This document shows, piece by piece, positions 1 to 11,508 of a stretch of DNA of 64,000 bases. This DNA is from Aspidapion aeneum (lineage: Eukaryota > Arthropoda > Insecta > Coleoptera > Brentidae). Made by a program: the position numbers and the translations under genes. The notes below the pieces were generated by a model that did no database searches, was not told the DNA's origin, and was given only the letters and a program-made list of their open reading frames with translations. Within the stretch, counting starts at the first letter, position 1. Each line of letters opens with the position of its first letter. The DNA lies in assembly GCA_963576565.1 (NCBI GenBank), contig OY755047.1:27503351-27567350 (forward strand), written 5' to 3'.

Positions 1-109
1 GGACTTCTGTTGATCAAACCGCAGCATCAAACTATATCTTTAAAACTCAAAAACCACATAGGTTTACTAACTGGCAAAATGACAGTGTTATGTTTTACCG
101 TTATGTAAC

Positions 110-1255
110 TTTTGTTTTGAGTAGCAGAGCATGACTTTCTAAAACCACTACATGCTACAACTAAACACACAAAAATTGGTTTGGATGCGTTCGATACCCA
201 CCGGGTGTCGCAGCGATTAGGGTATTGGAAGTCTCGTAACGATTCTGCATTTGCGCAAGTCCATACTGATACTGCTACGGACAAGAAAAAAGCTGCTATA
301 ATAATAAAGTTACCAACGAAACCCCAAAAATTAAGCAAGTAATATTTATTTAACACTTGACCAGCCATAAAGTGTAAACATGCTACATCTTCAGACAGTA
401 CAGAAGTAGATTTGCACAACAATTTAGTACCTTAAGTTATAACTAAACTGCACCAAACCCAACTATTTATAGTATCGCGCATTATTTAATAGATGTTGAT
501 AGTGAGAATAATAATAATAATAATAATAACGAAACCACAATTAGTGATAGTGATAATAATAATAAATTTAACAATGAAGCCCAGAAAAGTAAGCGGTAAG
601 TTGTATTTATTGAAAACCCTGCTATAAACAATAAAGATGATCCATCTTCAGGCAGTATAGAAATTGACTTTCACAATAATTTAGTATCCAGGATATCAGA
701 CTTAGTAATAAACTGAATCAAATCATATCATTCAGTAAATACATCAGATAGTATTGCGCGTTAATTAATAGATGTTAATAACAAACCCATAATTATTGTT
801 ATAGATTAAAAAAAAATTAACAACGAAACCTAAAAAAGTAAACAAGTAATATTTATTTAGCACTCGGCCGTAACCAATAAAAATGTCCCCTCTTCAGACA
901 GTACAGATATTATCTTTCACAATAATTTAGTATCCAGGATATAAGACTTAGGACTAAATCGAACCAAATAAAACCATTCAGTAAATACATCAGATAGTAT
1001 TGCGCGTTAATAAATAGATGTTAAAAGTAACAATAATAAAAACGGAACCATAATTATTGTTATTGATAATAATAAATTTAACAACGAAACTCAAAAAAGT
1101 AAGCAAGTAATATTTATTTAGCACTCGGCCATAAACAATAAACATGTCCCATCTTCAGACAGTACAGAAATTGACTTTCACAAATTGTTGGCGCCACGCC
1201 ACATTGTACAGACTTCTCTCCTCTTCTCATTCACTCAATGAATTTGCCCCCTTAA
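110..1255. repeat. Composite satellite-like repeat, copy 1
   Basis: A block that recurs as a second copy at 1329-1437 plus 2506-3340. It starts with a segment around 110-290 and continues into two to three related subunits whose AGTATYGCGC marker lies at 471, 750 and 996 (spacing 279 and 246 bp). Each subunit carries trinucleotide AAT/ATA runs and a GCACTCGGCCATAAACAAT-like string. It ends at a sharp boundary near TTGGCGCCACGCCACATTG, shared by both copies. The short open frame over 27-422 follows from the repeat and is not a gene. Confidence 0.75.
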
Positions 1256-1328
1256 AAAAATATTAACGTAAGTTTAGTTAATCTAGTTTATTAAGAAAAA
1301 TCGCAAAAACATCTCTTAATCCTTACCA

Positions 1329-3340
1329 CTGCATTTTGTTTTGAGCAGCAGAACATGACTTTCTAAAACCACTGTCTACAACTAAACAACACAAAAATTG
1401 GTTTGGATGCGTTCGGGCCTGCGATACCCACCGGGTGGCGTATTTACGTTTCCGTGCTCATTTCACGTCGGCGCGGTTTTGAAATAGACACGGAAATGTT
1501 ACAATATATTTGGGTTCAAATACGTGTTGATTTTAAGAGTTTTGATCTCGAAATGAGCACGGATCTGTAAGAGAACATCGCTCGTTAAACTATTACAAAA
1601 GCGTATTCAACTGTCAGGTTAAAACGCTGACATAACGAAAGCTAATCAATTAAATCTAACCGAACCGAACTAAAGCAAACTAAACCAATAATTTTTTTCA
1701 AAAAAAAAACTTTCCTGACTTCCTACCCTGGATCCTAGAGGATGTGAATCCGAACCGAAACGAACCGAATTGAACCAAACCGAACCGAACCAAAGCAAAC
1801 TGAACCAACAATTTAAAAAATTCTTTCCTGACTTCTTTCCCTCTAGGAGGGTGTGAATAGTGTTGTAGTTTAGTTTGGTTAGGTTAGGTTTGGTTTGGTT
1901 TAGTTAGGATTGGTTGGGTTCGGATTCACATCCTCTAGGATCCCGGGTAGGAACTCGTGAAAGTTTTTTTTTTGTGAATTATTGGTTCAGTTTGCTTTGG
2001 TTCGGTTCGGTTAGATTTGATTGATTAGCTTTCGTTAGGTTAGGTTTTTGAAACTTTCTATTTTCATGTGGTTAGAAATCAAGTGAAAATCATTTAAATC
2101 ATTAAAATTTATTAATAACAGAGCAACATCTGTCGTCGTAGTTGCCGGTGTAAAACAATGAACACTGAACTTTGCAGGTATAGTTAATGGAAGAGTTCTT
2201 CAAACTTAAGAATTTCAAAATCTTGAGTAATATTAGTAAAAATACTTTTAAACTGCTCCATAATTTTTATATTTACAAACATATAACCTCAAAATCAAAC
2301 TAATAAACAACGTGAATCCAATTTAAGTTTCAAATATGCACTGATAAGTAAACCCCTGCGCTGCGTAATTCAATACAAATGCGTGCCTTGCTCGAGCCTA
2401 GGCGCCTTAAAATCAACACGCATTTGTAACCAAATATGTTGCAACATTTCCGTGTCTATTTCAAAACAGCGCTGCCATGAAATGAACACGGATACGTAAA
2501 TACGCCACCGGGTGTCGCAGCGATTGGGATATTGGAAGTCCCGTAACGATTCTGCATTTGCGCAGGTCCATACTGATACTGCTACGGACAAATAAAAAGA
2601 GGTGCTTTTTTAGCCTAGAAACAATAGTAATATTAACGTAGCGTCAGAATAATAATAAAGTTACCAACAAAACCCAAAAAATTAAGCCAGTGATATTTAT
2701 TTAACACTTGACCAGCCATAAAAGATACTACATCTTCAGACAGTACAGAAATAGACTTGCACAACAATTTAGTACCTTAGGTTATAACTAAACTGCACCA
2801 AACCAAACTATTTATAGTATCGCGCATTATTTTGTAGATGTTGATAGTGACAATAATAATAATATTAACGAAACCACAATTAGTCATAATAATAATAGAT
2901 TTAACAACGAAGTCCAGAAAAGTAAGCAGTAAGTTATATTTATTGAAAACCCTGCCATAAATAGTAAAGATGCTCTATCTTCAAGCAGTATAGAAATTGA
3001 CTTTCACAATAATTTAGTATCCAGGATATAAGACTTAGCACTAAACCGAACCAAATCTTATCCTTCAGTAAATACATCAGGTAGTATTGCGCGTTAATTA
3101 ATAGATGTTAAGAGTAACAGTAATTAAAACGGAACCATAATTATTGTTATTAGTAATAATAAATTAAACAACGAAACTCAAAAAAGTAAGCAAGTAATAT
3201 TTATTTAGCACTCGGCCATAAACAATAAACATGTCCCATCTTCAGACAGTACAGAAATTGACTTTCACAAATTGTTGGCGCCACGCCACATTGTACAGAC
3301 TCCTCTCCTCTTCTCATTCTCTCAATGAATTTGCCCCCTT
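1329..3340. repeat. Composite satellite-like repeat, copy 2, interrupted by a foldback element
   Basis: Second copy of the block at 110-1255. The left part (1329-1437) matches 120-207 and the right part (2506-3340) matches 199-1250. AGTATYGCGC markers are at 2816 and 3083, so this copy has one subunit fewer. The interruption between 1438 and 2505 is the foldback element listed separately. The two copies therefore form a large direct duplication of roughly 1.1 kb units. Positions 3341-3702 beyond it hold AT-rich sequence with a small hairpin around GAGCCAAAAAATG (about 3513-3560) and no gene. Confidence 0.7.
1438..2505. mobile_element. Foldback (Mutator-like?) element with 9-bp target duplication
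   Basis: Terminal inverted repeats begin GCGTATTTACGT at 1438 and end ACGTAAATACGC at 2505; similarity extends for roughly 100 bp on each side (shared GAAATAGACACGGAAATGTT). The element is flanked by perfect 9-bp direct repeats CACCGGGTG at 1429-1437 and 2506-2514. The uninterrupted target is seen in the paralogous repeat at 199-207. A second, inner inverted repeat (about 1636-1762 versus 1915-2036, sharing GGATCCTAGAGGATGTGAATCC-like sequence) gives a nested foldback. No transposase is present. A 9-bp duplication and long TIRs are typical of Mutator-like elements; the superfamily is inferred. Confidence 0.8.
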
Positions 3341-3702
3341 ATTATTCTGCAGGGTGAGCCAAAAACATGCTTAAAAATATCTAATTAAAAAAAATCTGTT
3401 TAATATATTACTTAATATCTGTGTATTAGAACACCTTAATCCATAGACACGAGATGTTTTTGTACGTGATAGTCTACATTACGGCCAACAATTTTCAATA
3501 AAATACTTTAGGAGAGCCAAAAAATGTCTAGTATTTTTAAGTACATTTTTTGGCCCCCTTTCAGAAATTTGGGCAACTATGTTTTATTGAAAGTTCACTT
3601 ACACTATCAACAGATTGAGTAATGTATAAAATAGCCACTTTATCATATTAAGTATTTTAAAGCGCGTTTTTTGGCAAGCTATTTCAATCGACGAACATTT
3701 TA

Positions 3703-3895
3703 TTACTACTACTATGTCGGTTTAGAACGTTTTTCTACGTTGTCCGATGCCTATTCTCCATTCCCTCCGATCTTGACAATCATCTTCTGTCAGGTTTTCT
3801 TGACTCATTGATCTTTGGATTGACTGTTGCCATTCCAGTTTAGGACGCCCGCTCTTTTTGTGCCCTTTTGGTTGCCATTCTAGGACCTGCTTTGG
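3703..3895 (-). pseudogene. RTE-type LINE 3' fragment (left part, split by CR1-like element)
   Basis: Nearly the same sequence as 49059-49245. On the minus strand it encodes the C-terminal tail pattern of the relic at 49 kb (W-Q-x-S with a following DDxQDRxxW stretch). It is cut at 3895 (...CTGCTTTGG) and resumes at 9431 (TAATCTTTCG...), while the 49-kb copy reads straight through the same point. It is non-functional. Confidence 0.7.
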
Positions 3896-4552
3896 ATCAA
3901 ATCAAATCAAATCAAAATTAGCTTTATTAGTCAGAATACAATAGTATACATTGACAAAGCCTTGCTTATCTAAAGTACAAATATCCAACTAAAAGCTTTA
4001 AAACTATGGAGATACATTAATCCCTATCAAATAACAATAATAGAAAAACTAAATAAAGTTTAAAAATAAATTTAACTAACATTTGATGTACCTACTTTTA
4101 ATTGCTAACGCCATAATTTTATTTAAGTTCAAATACAAAAATTGGCTTTATTAGTCAGTTTACCAAAGTAGACATTGACAAAAGCCTCATTTATCCGATT
4201 GTAGTCTATTGAACACTAAATAATTATTATTGATTTAAAATTATTTAAATAAAAAAAAGTAAAACAGTCAAACTTAAAACTATATAAAAATCGGTTAAAA
4301 TAAGAAAAATCTAAAATTTGATTAAAACATAACGACGCCAAAATTTAAATTCAATGAAAATTATTGATTTAAAATTATTTAAATAAAAAAAGTAAGTCAA
4401 ACTTAAAACTATAGATAAAAATTGGTAAAAACAATAAAAAGCTAAAACTTGATTAAAACAAAACGACATCAAAATTTACATTCAATAAAATCAAAACACC
4501 ACGATCTGTGTCAGATTTTGTCAGATAAACCTAAATATAAAAATAAATAGTT
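3896..4552 (-). repeat. 3' UTR of the CR1-like element with internal tandem duplications and (TTTGAT)n tail
   Basis: A segment with GCTTTATTAGTCAG occurs twice (about 3921 and 4144). A second AT-rich segment (ATTGATTTAAAATTATTTAAAT) occurs at about 4228 and 4363, so the non-coding 3' region is built from duplicated blocks. The minus-strand 3' end is three to four copies of TTTGAT. Confidence 0.65.
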
Positions 4553-7260
4553 TCAGTCAGCAAAGTATTCTTCCAAAGTATAGTAAGCTTTGCTCGCTAA
4601 AAAATCTTTTGTTTTTCTTCTAAATTTCCCTAGATTTTTTATTTCTCGAAACTCAACTGGCAAATGATTAAAAAGCTTTTTTCCATTGTAAATAAATGAG
4701 TTTTTCACCAAAGTTGAGCGAGGTATAGGAAGATTAAGAGTAAAAGTATTACGAGTGTTATACTGTCTAGGTAATAATAATTCATGACGATACTTTTTAA
4801 ACATGAAACATACAGTTTTTAAAATAAAAATACAACACAAAGTTAAAATTCTATGCCTCAAAAAAGAGGCCTGCAAGAAACGCGCTTTTTGACTCCACAC
4901 AAATTCCTTATTGCCCTTTTTTGGAGGACAAAAACTGAATTTATTAAAAACTGCGAACAGGATCCCCAAAAGGAAATGCCATATCGAAGATGCGATTCTA
5001 CCAACGAGTGATACATTTTTGGCAATATCCAAGCCAAGGTTATCACCAATCACTCTCACAGCATAACAGTTTGAAGCAATTTTACTTTGAAGGTTTGCAA
5101 TATGCTTATCGAACTTTAAACATCGATCGATTGTTAGACCTAAAAATCTGTTTATTTCTGGATTTGATAACACTTCATTTTCTAGTGTGATATCACCTAT
5201 ATCACATTTAAAATTTAAAATGTGTGTTTTTGATATATTAAAGGACAGAAAGTTTGCGTCACACCATTGTTTTATTTCACAAATATCGTTCTGAACATCA
5301 ATATTTAGTCTGTCTATATCAGTATTGTGCCAAAGAACTGTGTTATCGTCACAAAAAGCTGTTATTTTGCCCTTAATGTCAATGTTTGGTAGGTCATTAA
5401 CAAAAACCAAAAATAATAATGGGCCCAAAATTGAACCCTGAGGAACACCTGTATCAACTTCTTGTTCAATTGAAGTTTCTTCGTTAAAAAAAACTGATTG
5501 AAGTCTCCCAGACAAATATTAGCGAAACCAATCTAAAGCTATGCCTCTGACTCCATATTTTTGCAGTTTTTGCAGCAATATTCTGTGATTCACACAATCA
5601 GAGGCTTTCGATAGATCACAAAATATTGCAGCAGCCTTCTCACCAGAGTTAAGCTTAACATAAAGGTCTTCCAAAAAGCCAAAAATAGCGTCGTTGGTAC
5701 TTTTTGCAGCCTGAAAGCCGAATTGGTGACTATAACGGATTATTTTTAGTTAAAAAAGCTGTTAAGCGAATTTGTACCAGTTTCTCGACTATTTTAGCTA
5801 ATGTAGGCAATAAGGCAATCGGTCGAAAATTTGATGGGTTATGTTGGTCTCCCCCCTTAAACAATGGAACCACAACTGCTTTTTTGAGTGTTTCTGAAAA
5901 TTTACCGGTAGAAAAAGATAAATTAATTGCTTTAGCAAAATTTTCAAGTGCAACGACCGGCAATGCTTCAAAAATTTTTATTGACATTTCATCCCACCCT
6001 GACGCTTTTTTGTTTTTTAATTTTTTAAATATGGTTTTAATTTCCTCAATATAAGTTGGGGCCAAGAAAAAACTATCCTGCACATGGACATTTGTTAGAT
6101 AGCTCAAAGGGTCGATACTTGGTGCTATTTTACTTGAGAGACTTTGCGCTATATTACAGTAAAATGAATTTAAATCATCAGCGTTAAGACTGCTAGTAAA
6201 CTATCTTCCACGATTCTTTGTTTTTATTTGAAGCATTGTCGATTTTCTTTTGATAATAAAGTCTTTTTGCGTCCCTAGTTGTCCGTCTATAAATACCTCG
6301 GTAGTTTTTATAATATCTAAGAAAACCCTCATTCTCCCCAGTAAATTTTTTTATATAGTATAATGATCGCATATTTTCACTAGATGTTTTTAGACCATTT
6401 GTGACCCATGGCTTTTTGTTTGTTTGCTTAATATTTTTAATTGGAAAGCAAAGTTCAAACTTTTTTTGAATTAAAAAAGTGGAAGTGGCAAAGTGCAAAG
6501 TGCGTCCTGGCTTTCCAATACCTGTTGCCAGTCCGTCTGGTTACATAAAAGATTAAATTTACGAAAGCTCTTTTTTGTAAGCATTTTACCTCGTCGAGTT
6601 TTCTTTTTAATCGCCGAATTTATTGGAAAGGAGCAAAATACAGCCTCGTGATCTGACATACCAGCGCTCATCACTGTACACTCAACTTGACTATCATTAA
6701 ACGAGGAAAAAGTATAATCAATGCATGTCAATGATTGATGAGTAATCCTTGTGGGTTTTTTAACATGCATATGCAAGCCATTTGAGTCAAATAGATTTTT
6801 AAGAAACTGAACATGCGGAGAGCCTTCCTCTAAAAAATTTATATTAAAATCGCCAGTGACAATAATGGAAGCATTAGAAGATAAGCCTGATAAAACCGTT
6901 TCCAGTCTCTGCAAAAAACAATGTACATTCGCTCTTGGGGACCTGTAGAAACCTAGTATATACAAATTTAAAACAGGACAATGTATAATTGAAAACTCAA
7001 AAATTCTCTCTTCCAAGAAATTATTAAATCTTGTTATTTCAATAAAATTAAAAGCATCTAAAAACTGTTTTTGTATCAAAATAAGTGTTCCTCCATGAGC
7101 ATCACTTTCTCGAGAGAATCGTGATACAATTGTATAGCCCTCAATATAAATCGGTTCATAAAACTCCAACCAATGTTCCACTAGTATCACCACTTTAGGA
7201 AAAGCTAAGCTATCTAAAAATAAAACTAATTCATCAGTTTTAGATCTTATAGAATGAATG
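4553..7260 (-). pseudogene. CR1-like ORF2 (endonuclease and reverse transcriptase, frameshifted)
   Basis: ORF2 opens without an ATG right after ORF1 (reading ...VFNIHSIRSKTDEL) in a different frame. The APE-type endonuclease lies at about 7250-6480 (VEHWL, GDFNIN, then an SDH motif in MSDHEAVF). The RT domain spans about 6110-5050, with SNFRPIALLP, VPQGSILGPLL and FCDDNTV in place of Y/FADD. The C-terminal region is typical of CR1/Jockey-superfamily LINEs (SHLRYGISFWG near 5010, YNTR near 4760). Frame changes are needed near 6490, 6190-6110, 5730-5515, 5050 and 4860. It originally encoded about 900 residues for target-primed reverse transcription. Confidence 0.8.
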
Positions 7261-7269
7261 TTAAAAACA

Positions 7270-9086
7270 CTAGGTTAAGTCGGTTTCTGTTGCCTTTTTG
7301 ACTAAAAAATTATTTTTTTGTTGCCTTTCTTCTAGAACATTTACTTTTTGCCCATTTGACAAGGTTTTTTCCACAAATTCATGATCTTGAAAAATGCGAT
7401 CTTCTATTGAAATGGTTTCTACTGGCTCACAAGTTAAGTTCAAGGTGTCTTCTGTAAATTCCTGATTTTGAAAAATGCAATTTTCTACTAAAAGGTTTTC
7501 TACTATTTCGCAAGATGAAATTGAATTTGTAGTTTTTCCAATGTACAAATTTTCGATTAATGAAATTTTATTTGGTTCAGAGACCATGAGGGACCCATAA
7601 TTGCTTGTATCGTCAACTGTTTCTATATGTATTAAGTTTTTATAAAAAGAGGTAGATGAATTTAAAATTTGTTCTATTCGTTTAGGGATACTTAAATTAC
7701 TTATCTTTTGTCTATTTTTATTAATATCTATGAATAAAATCTTATTTTTAGAGAATCTGTTAAACTTATCTACCAATTTTCCAAGCATTATATTACAATA
7801 TTCCAACCCACTTCTAATTAAACTGTTATAAGATCTTTGACAAGGAGTCGATAAAAATATTAAATTAATATGCAAACAATGTTTTAAATTTTGAAAAGCG
7901 CTCGAGAAGTTAAAATGTTTACCTTGCAAAGAATTATTTAAGCCAGCCATAACAATAATATAGTCATTTGCCGTCAACCTTTTTGCCAATAGATGAATAT
8001 CTTCCACCACCGAATCTATCTGAAAATCTGTAGAGCCAAAATTTTTTTGCAGACTATCAGCCAAACCCCGCCCAGTTTGGTCGCAAATAAATAATATTTT
8101 GTTTTTATATTCCTTAACATTGGTTATCTTATTTATTACTTTGTTATTGTTTATTTGTTCATGAGAACACACATTAGAGGATAGATGATTAACTGGGTTC
8201 TTATTGATATTTTCTTTTGAAATTTGATAATTTATGTCAGGTTTTGGAACTTCTTCAGAACTTAAATCTGTCTCTATAGAAATGTCGGAAAATTCATCAA
8301 AAAGAGTCTTTTTTGTCGCATTAGCATTATTCACTTGAATGGTTAATTTTCCCAAATCCTCATTTAGTTCTTGAATAAGTTGCTCTTGGTCTTCTATTCT
8401 TTGTTTTTGATTTGAAATTTGCACTCGTGCGGTTTTAAGTTCTTTTCCCAGTGTATTAGATTCCAATTCTAATGTATTTGTCCATAAGTTTGTCTTTCTA
8501 TGTGTCTCCTCTAATGCCTGGTGCTCTAATCTAAGTTTTTCTATTTTTTGGAAAGCTTCATCAATTTGGTCTTCTTTAATATTAATTTCTCTTTGTAAAT
8601 TATTTATTTCTTTCTTTTGATTTTCAATAATTTTTGCATGTGAAGATAGTTTTTCCTGTGATTCTACTTCTGCATGATATATATATCCTCAAAAGTTTGA
8701 GAGCTTCTTTTTAAACGTTTTATGTAAATATCTTTATCTTTAATGGTATTTTCTAAGATATTTTTTTCTGCTTGTAAGTTATTATTTGAGTTTTCTAGTT
8801 CCTCATAGGATTCTTCTTTAACTGCCAGATCCTTTTTGAAATTTTCAAATGCTTTATACAAATCCTGAAATTCGCTTTTCCCATATTTACTTTTGCATTC
8901 GTGACAGTAAAATAATAAGTTTCTTTGACTTAAAGCCAAACAGTCATTTTCAGTTGGCGTTAATTTTTCGCAATTTTTGCAAAAAATCTTTGTACAAAAA
9001 TCACATTTTGCCCCAAAAGTTTCGTCTTTATCTGGTCTGCGTTTAAAGATACAATTTATTTTGCAATTACTGCAATCGTAGGCCAT
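7270..9086 (-). pseudogene. CR1-like ORF1 (PHD-like zinc finger, coiled coil, SGNH-esterase-like)
   Basis: ORF1 begins at ATG 9086 (MAYDCSNCK), just after a (GTAAAT)n run. The N-terminal 70 residues have a Cys pattern C-x2-C-x3-C ... C-x2-C-x4-C-x2-C ... C-x2-C, resembling PHD/zinc-ribbon domains of CR1 ORF1. A long coiled coil follows. One frameshift lies in a TA-dinucleotide run at about 8675-8690 (IYIMQK-stop in one frame, HAEVESQEK in the next), explained by a 2-bp slip. Past it the frame is open to TAG at 7270. The C-terminal half (LFICDQTGRGLAD ... IIVMAGLNN) resembles the SGNH esterase of CR1 ORF1, but the GDS nucleophile block reads CDQ, so hydrolase activity is doubtful. The corrected length is about 600 residues. 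Confidence 0.75.
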
Positions 9087-9430
9087 AACATTTACATTTA
9101 CATTTACATTTACACAAAACAAGACTCACTATTCTTGGGTTCTAAATATATGTTATCATTGGTAGTTTATTGTTTATTATTGTTTATCAACAAAATTTTT
9201 GCGCGGTAAAAAAGTAAGGTTAATCATTTTTATAATTTATTTACCTGATAACTACACTTGCTTAAGTTTAGATAACGGGTACACCTATTTGATATATAAC
9301 ACTTTTAAGTCACTGCAAGTTTATAATATTTATTTTACGTTAAAACTCCCTAAATTTACTTTAAATCGTGAGTAATTAAATTATCGATGTTATGAATAAT
9401 GAACCTTACAGTCGTATCGTAATCGTATCG

Positions 9431-9575
9431 TAATCTTTCGTCGTTCATCCGTTATACATGGCCGTACCATATCAGTTGTTTTTTACTGATTTCATCTGTT
9501 AGACTTCCCTCGATTCCCATTATTTCCTTCATGGTAATTTCTTATCTGATCTTTTCTAGATATTTTCATAATCGA
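9431..9575 (-). pseudogene. RTE-type LINE fragment (right part, split by CR1-like element)
   Basis: Continuation of 3703-3895, colinear with 49246-49390 (TTCGTCGTTCATCCGTT, CCCTCGATTCCCATT). It carries no open frame of its own. After 9575 to about 9985 there is AT-rich sequence with no recognisable gene. Confidence 0.65.
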
Positions 9576-9984
9576 TAACAAACACTTACTCAGTATACCA
9601 CATAATAGCGCAATATTTGTATGAATAAATGACAGGATTCATATTAGGCTTCCTAGCTCCCTCACCATAATAACTGCGGCTAGAAGTTACACCGTTCGAA
9701 AGCAGATTACCTGAGCTATGCAATGCACGTATTCATTTTTTACCCAACTGCAGCACGGCGAAGGAAGGGTAATGTTTTTCGATTGTTGTATGTAAGTAAA
9801 TATGTATGTTTGTGTCATGCTAGAGGCTAAACGGCTAAACCGATTTTGACAAAAAAGGTGTCGTTGAATTGCTACTGATTCCGAAGGTGCTATAGGTTAT
9901 ATTGTTTTAAACAGGAATCAACATGGCGGTCTTCAGACGCCATTTTGTCACATGATGTGACATACTTAAGGCATACAAATTATC

Positions 9985-10595
9985 TAAATTTCAGGCGATT
10001 TTATTGAAATTCCTTTGATTACCCATTGCAAATGTCCTCTAATTTCCTGTAGTTACTTTGTAGTCCTTCCTGCTCTCACCCATCGCCCCTCCTGTCATTC
10101 CTCCCACCCTATTGAAAAACTATATTCGCATAATTTTGTCAAATATAGAGAGATTTCAAAAATTCTTTCTGCATACGCTTTAAGATTTTTTTCCAACATC
10201 ATGTTACTAGTTCCCTCCCCCCTCCCCGCGCCTCACCCTCTCTCCTCCCCGCTATCCTTATTAGTAATAGTTATAGCTATAACTTAATCAAATATAAAGC
10301 GATATCAAACGTTCTTTCTGCACACGTTTGAAAACTTTTTTCCAATAATATTTTGCTAGTTTCCCCCTCCCTCTCTTCTCCCCTCACTCCGTATTAGTAA
10401 TAGTTGTAGCTATACCTTTCACAAATATAGAGCGATTTTTGAAATTCTTTCTGCACACGCTTTAAGACTTTTTTTCCAACATTAATTTAGTAGTTTTCCT
10501 CTTCCTCTCCCTCTCTTCTCCCCACCCTTCTTATTAGTACTGCTTGTAGCTATACTTTTCATAAATTTAGAGCGATTTTAAAAATTCTCAAGGCT
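9985..10595. repeat. Tandem repeat with pyrimidine-rich blocks, period about 135-165 bp
   Basis: Three clear units and one weaker unit. Each has a CAAATATAGAGCGATTT-like start (about 10140, 10290, 10428), then TTCTTTCTGCAYACG, then a C/T-rich tract (CCCTCCCCCCTCCCC type) and a GTAGCTATA ending. Small open frames here follow the repeat and are not genes. Confidence 0.65.
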
Positions 10596-10640
10596 CAATA
10601 AGAATTAAACCTAAAAGTTGAAAATAAAAAAAATTTAAAT

Positions 10641-10842
10641 AAAAAAAACACCCAACTACTAAATTTACTTGCAAGTACTAATCGCAGTTGGGTACAAAAT
10701 TATCTGTATAATTTCGTAAGTGGGCTTTGGGCATCAAAACTAAAAGTTGAAGCATGTCGTACATTATAGGTATACCTATTTTGTACTCAACTGCGACTAG
10801 TACTTACAAGTAAATTTAGCAGTTGGGTGTTTTTTTTTTTTT
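10641..10842. mobile_element. Palindromic MITE-like element
   Basis: The left arm at about 10641-10700 (CACCCAACTACTAAATTTAC, then CGCAGTTGGGTACAAAAT) is the inverted copy of 10777-10842. The spacer is about 76 bp. Arms are about 60 bp with few mismatches. No coding capacity. Downstream, 10843-11508 is AT-rich with nothing supportable. Confidence 0.65.
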
Positions 10843-11508
10843 AATTTTATTATTCCTCGAGTTTTTGGATTTAGACAGAATACACCCCTAAACATTTTGT
10901 TGTAACGTAATTTAAAAAAAATCGTTTCACATTCATATAACATTTCTTGTTATTTTTAGCAATTTTCTAAATAAAATGGATGAAGTTTTTACGTATATAG
11001 TATTATTCAATCGCCACCAACGCAGTTTCCTCCTTAATATTTTAAAAGCCTTAAGCAACGGTATATTACGCTCTTACACTCAATTATCCAATCATTTAAT
11101 GACGCACTGTAAAATGTGGCTTTTCAGTCAGTTTTTACGTTTTTTTTTACTGCGTTACTTTTCTTAACCCTGCATCACTCACGCGCTATTCCAAACCCAA
11201 TCACATGCTGTATCGACATTAAAAATATCGACAGGGGTTTACAAAATATTAAGTTGTGTTTTTCGAAAAATTTAAATATCTCCGCCATGTTGTAAAGAAA
11301 CTTTAGACAATTTGGAAACTTTGTGTTAGCAACTACGGTTAATCGAATGATGTGTGAAAATAACAGAAACAACTACTCCAAATGAAAATACCCCTACGGG
11401 CACTGAACTATACTGATGGTTTGAATGTGTAGTTGGAAATTTGTTAAAACTATGTGGTTTTCACTTTCCCCAACGTAGATTACAAGGATATAAATTATCC
11501 TTGTTTGG

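Larger units (their letters stand above)
3896..9430 (-). mobile_element. Essentially full-length CR1-like non-LTR retrotransposon
   Basis: Limits are set by comparison with the uninterrupted copy at 49245/49246, where CTTTGG joins directly to TAATC. The element is 5,535 bp. On the minus strand, in order: 5' UTR (9430-9087), ORF1 (zinc-finger, coiled-coil, esterase-like), ORF2 (endonuclease, reverse transcriptase), a 3' UTR of about 650 bp containing internal duplications, and a terminal (TTTGAT)n tail at 3896-3914. A microsatellite tail and lack of a clear target duplication are typical of CR1/Jockey-superfamily LINEs. Both ORFs carry frameshifts, so the copy is dead but young enough to be read end to end. 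Confidence 0.85.

Noticed and set aside
27..422. 131-codon open frame with a near-duplicate at 2370-2591
   Set aside because: The shared peptide follows from the duplicated satellite-like block. No domain, no splice context and the second copy is cut by the foldback element.
1740..1925. Runs of CCGAACC / GGTTAGGTTAGG-like sequence resembling insect telomeric TTAGG repeats
   Set aside because: The repeats are irregular, occur on both strands as part of the inner inverted repeat of the foldback element, and no regular TTAGG array is present.
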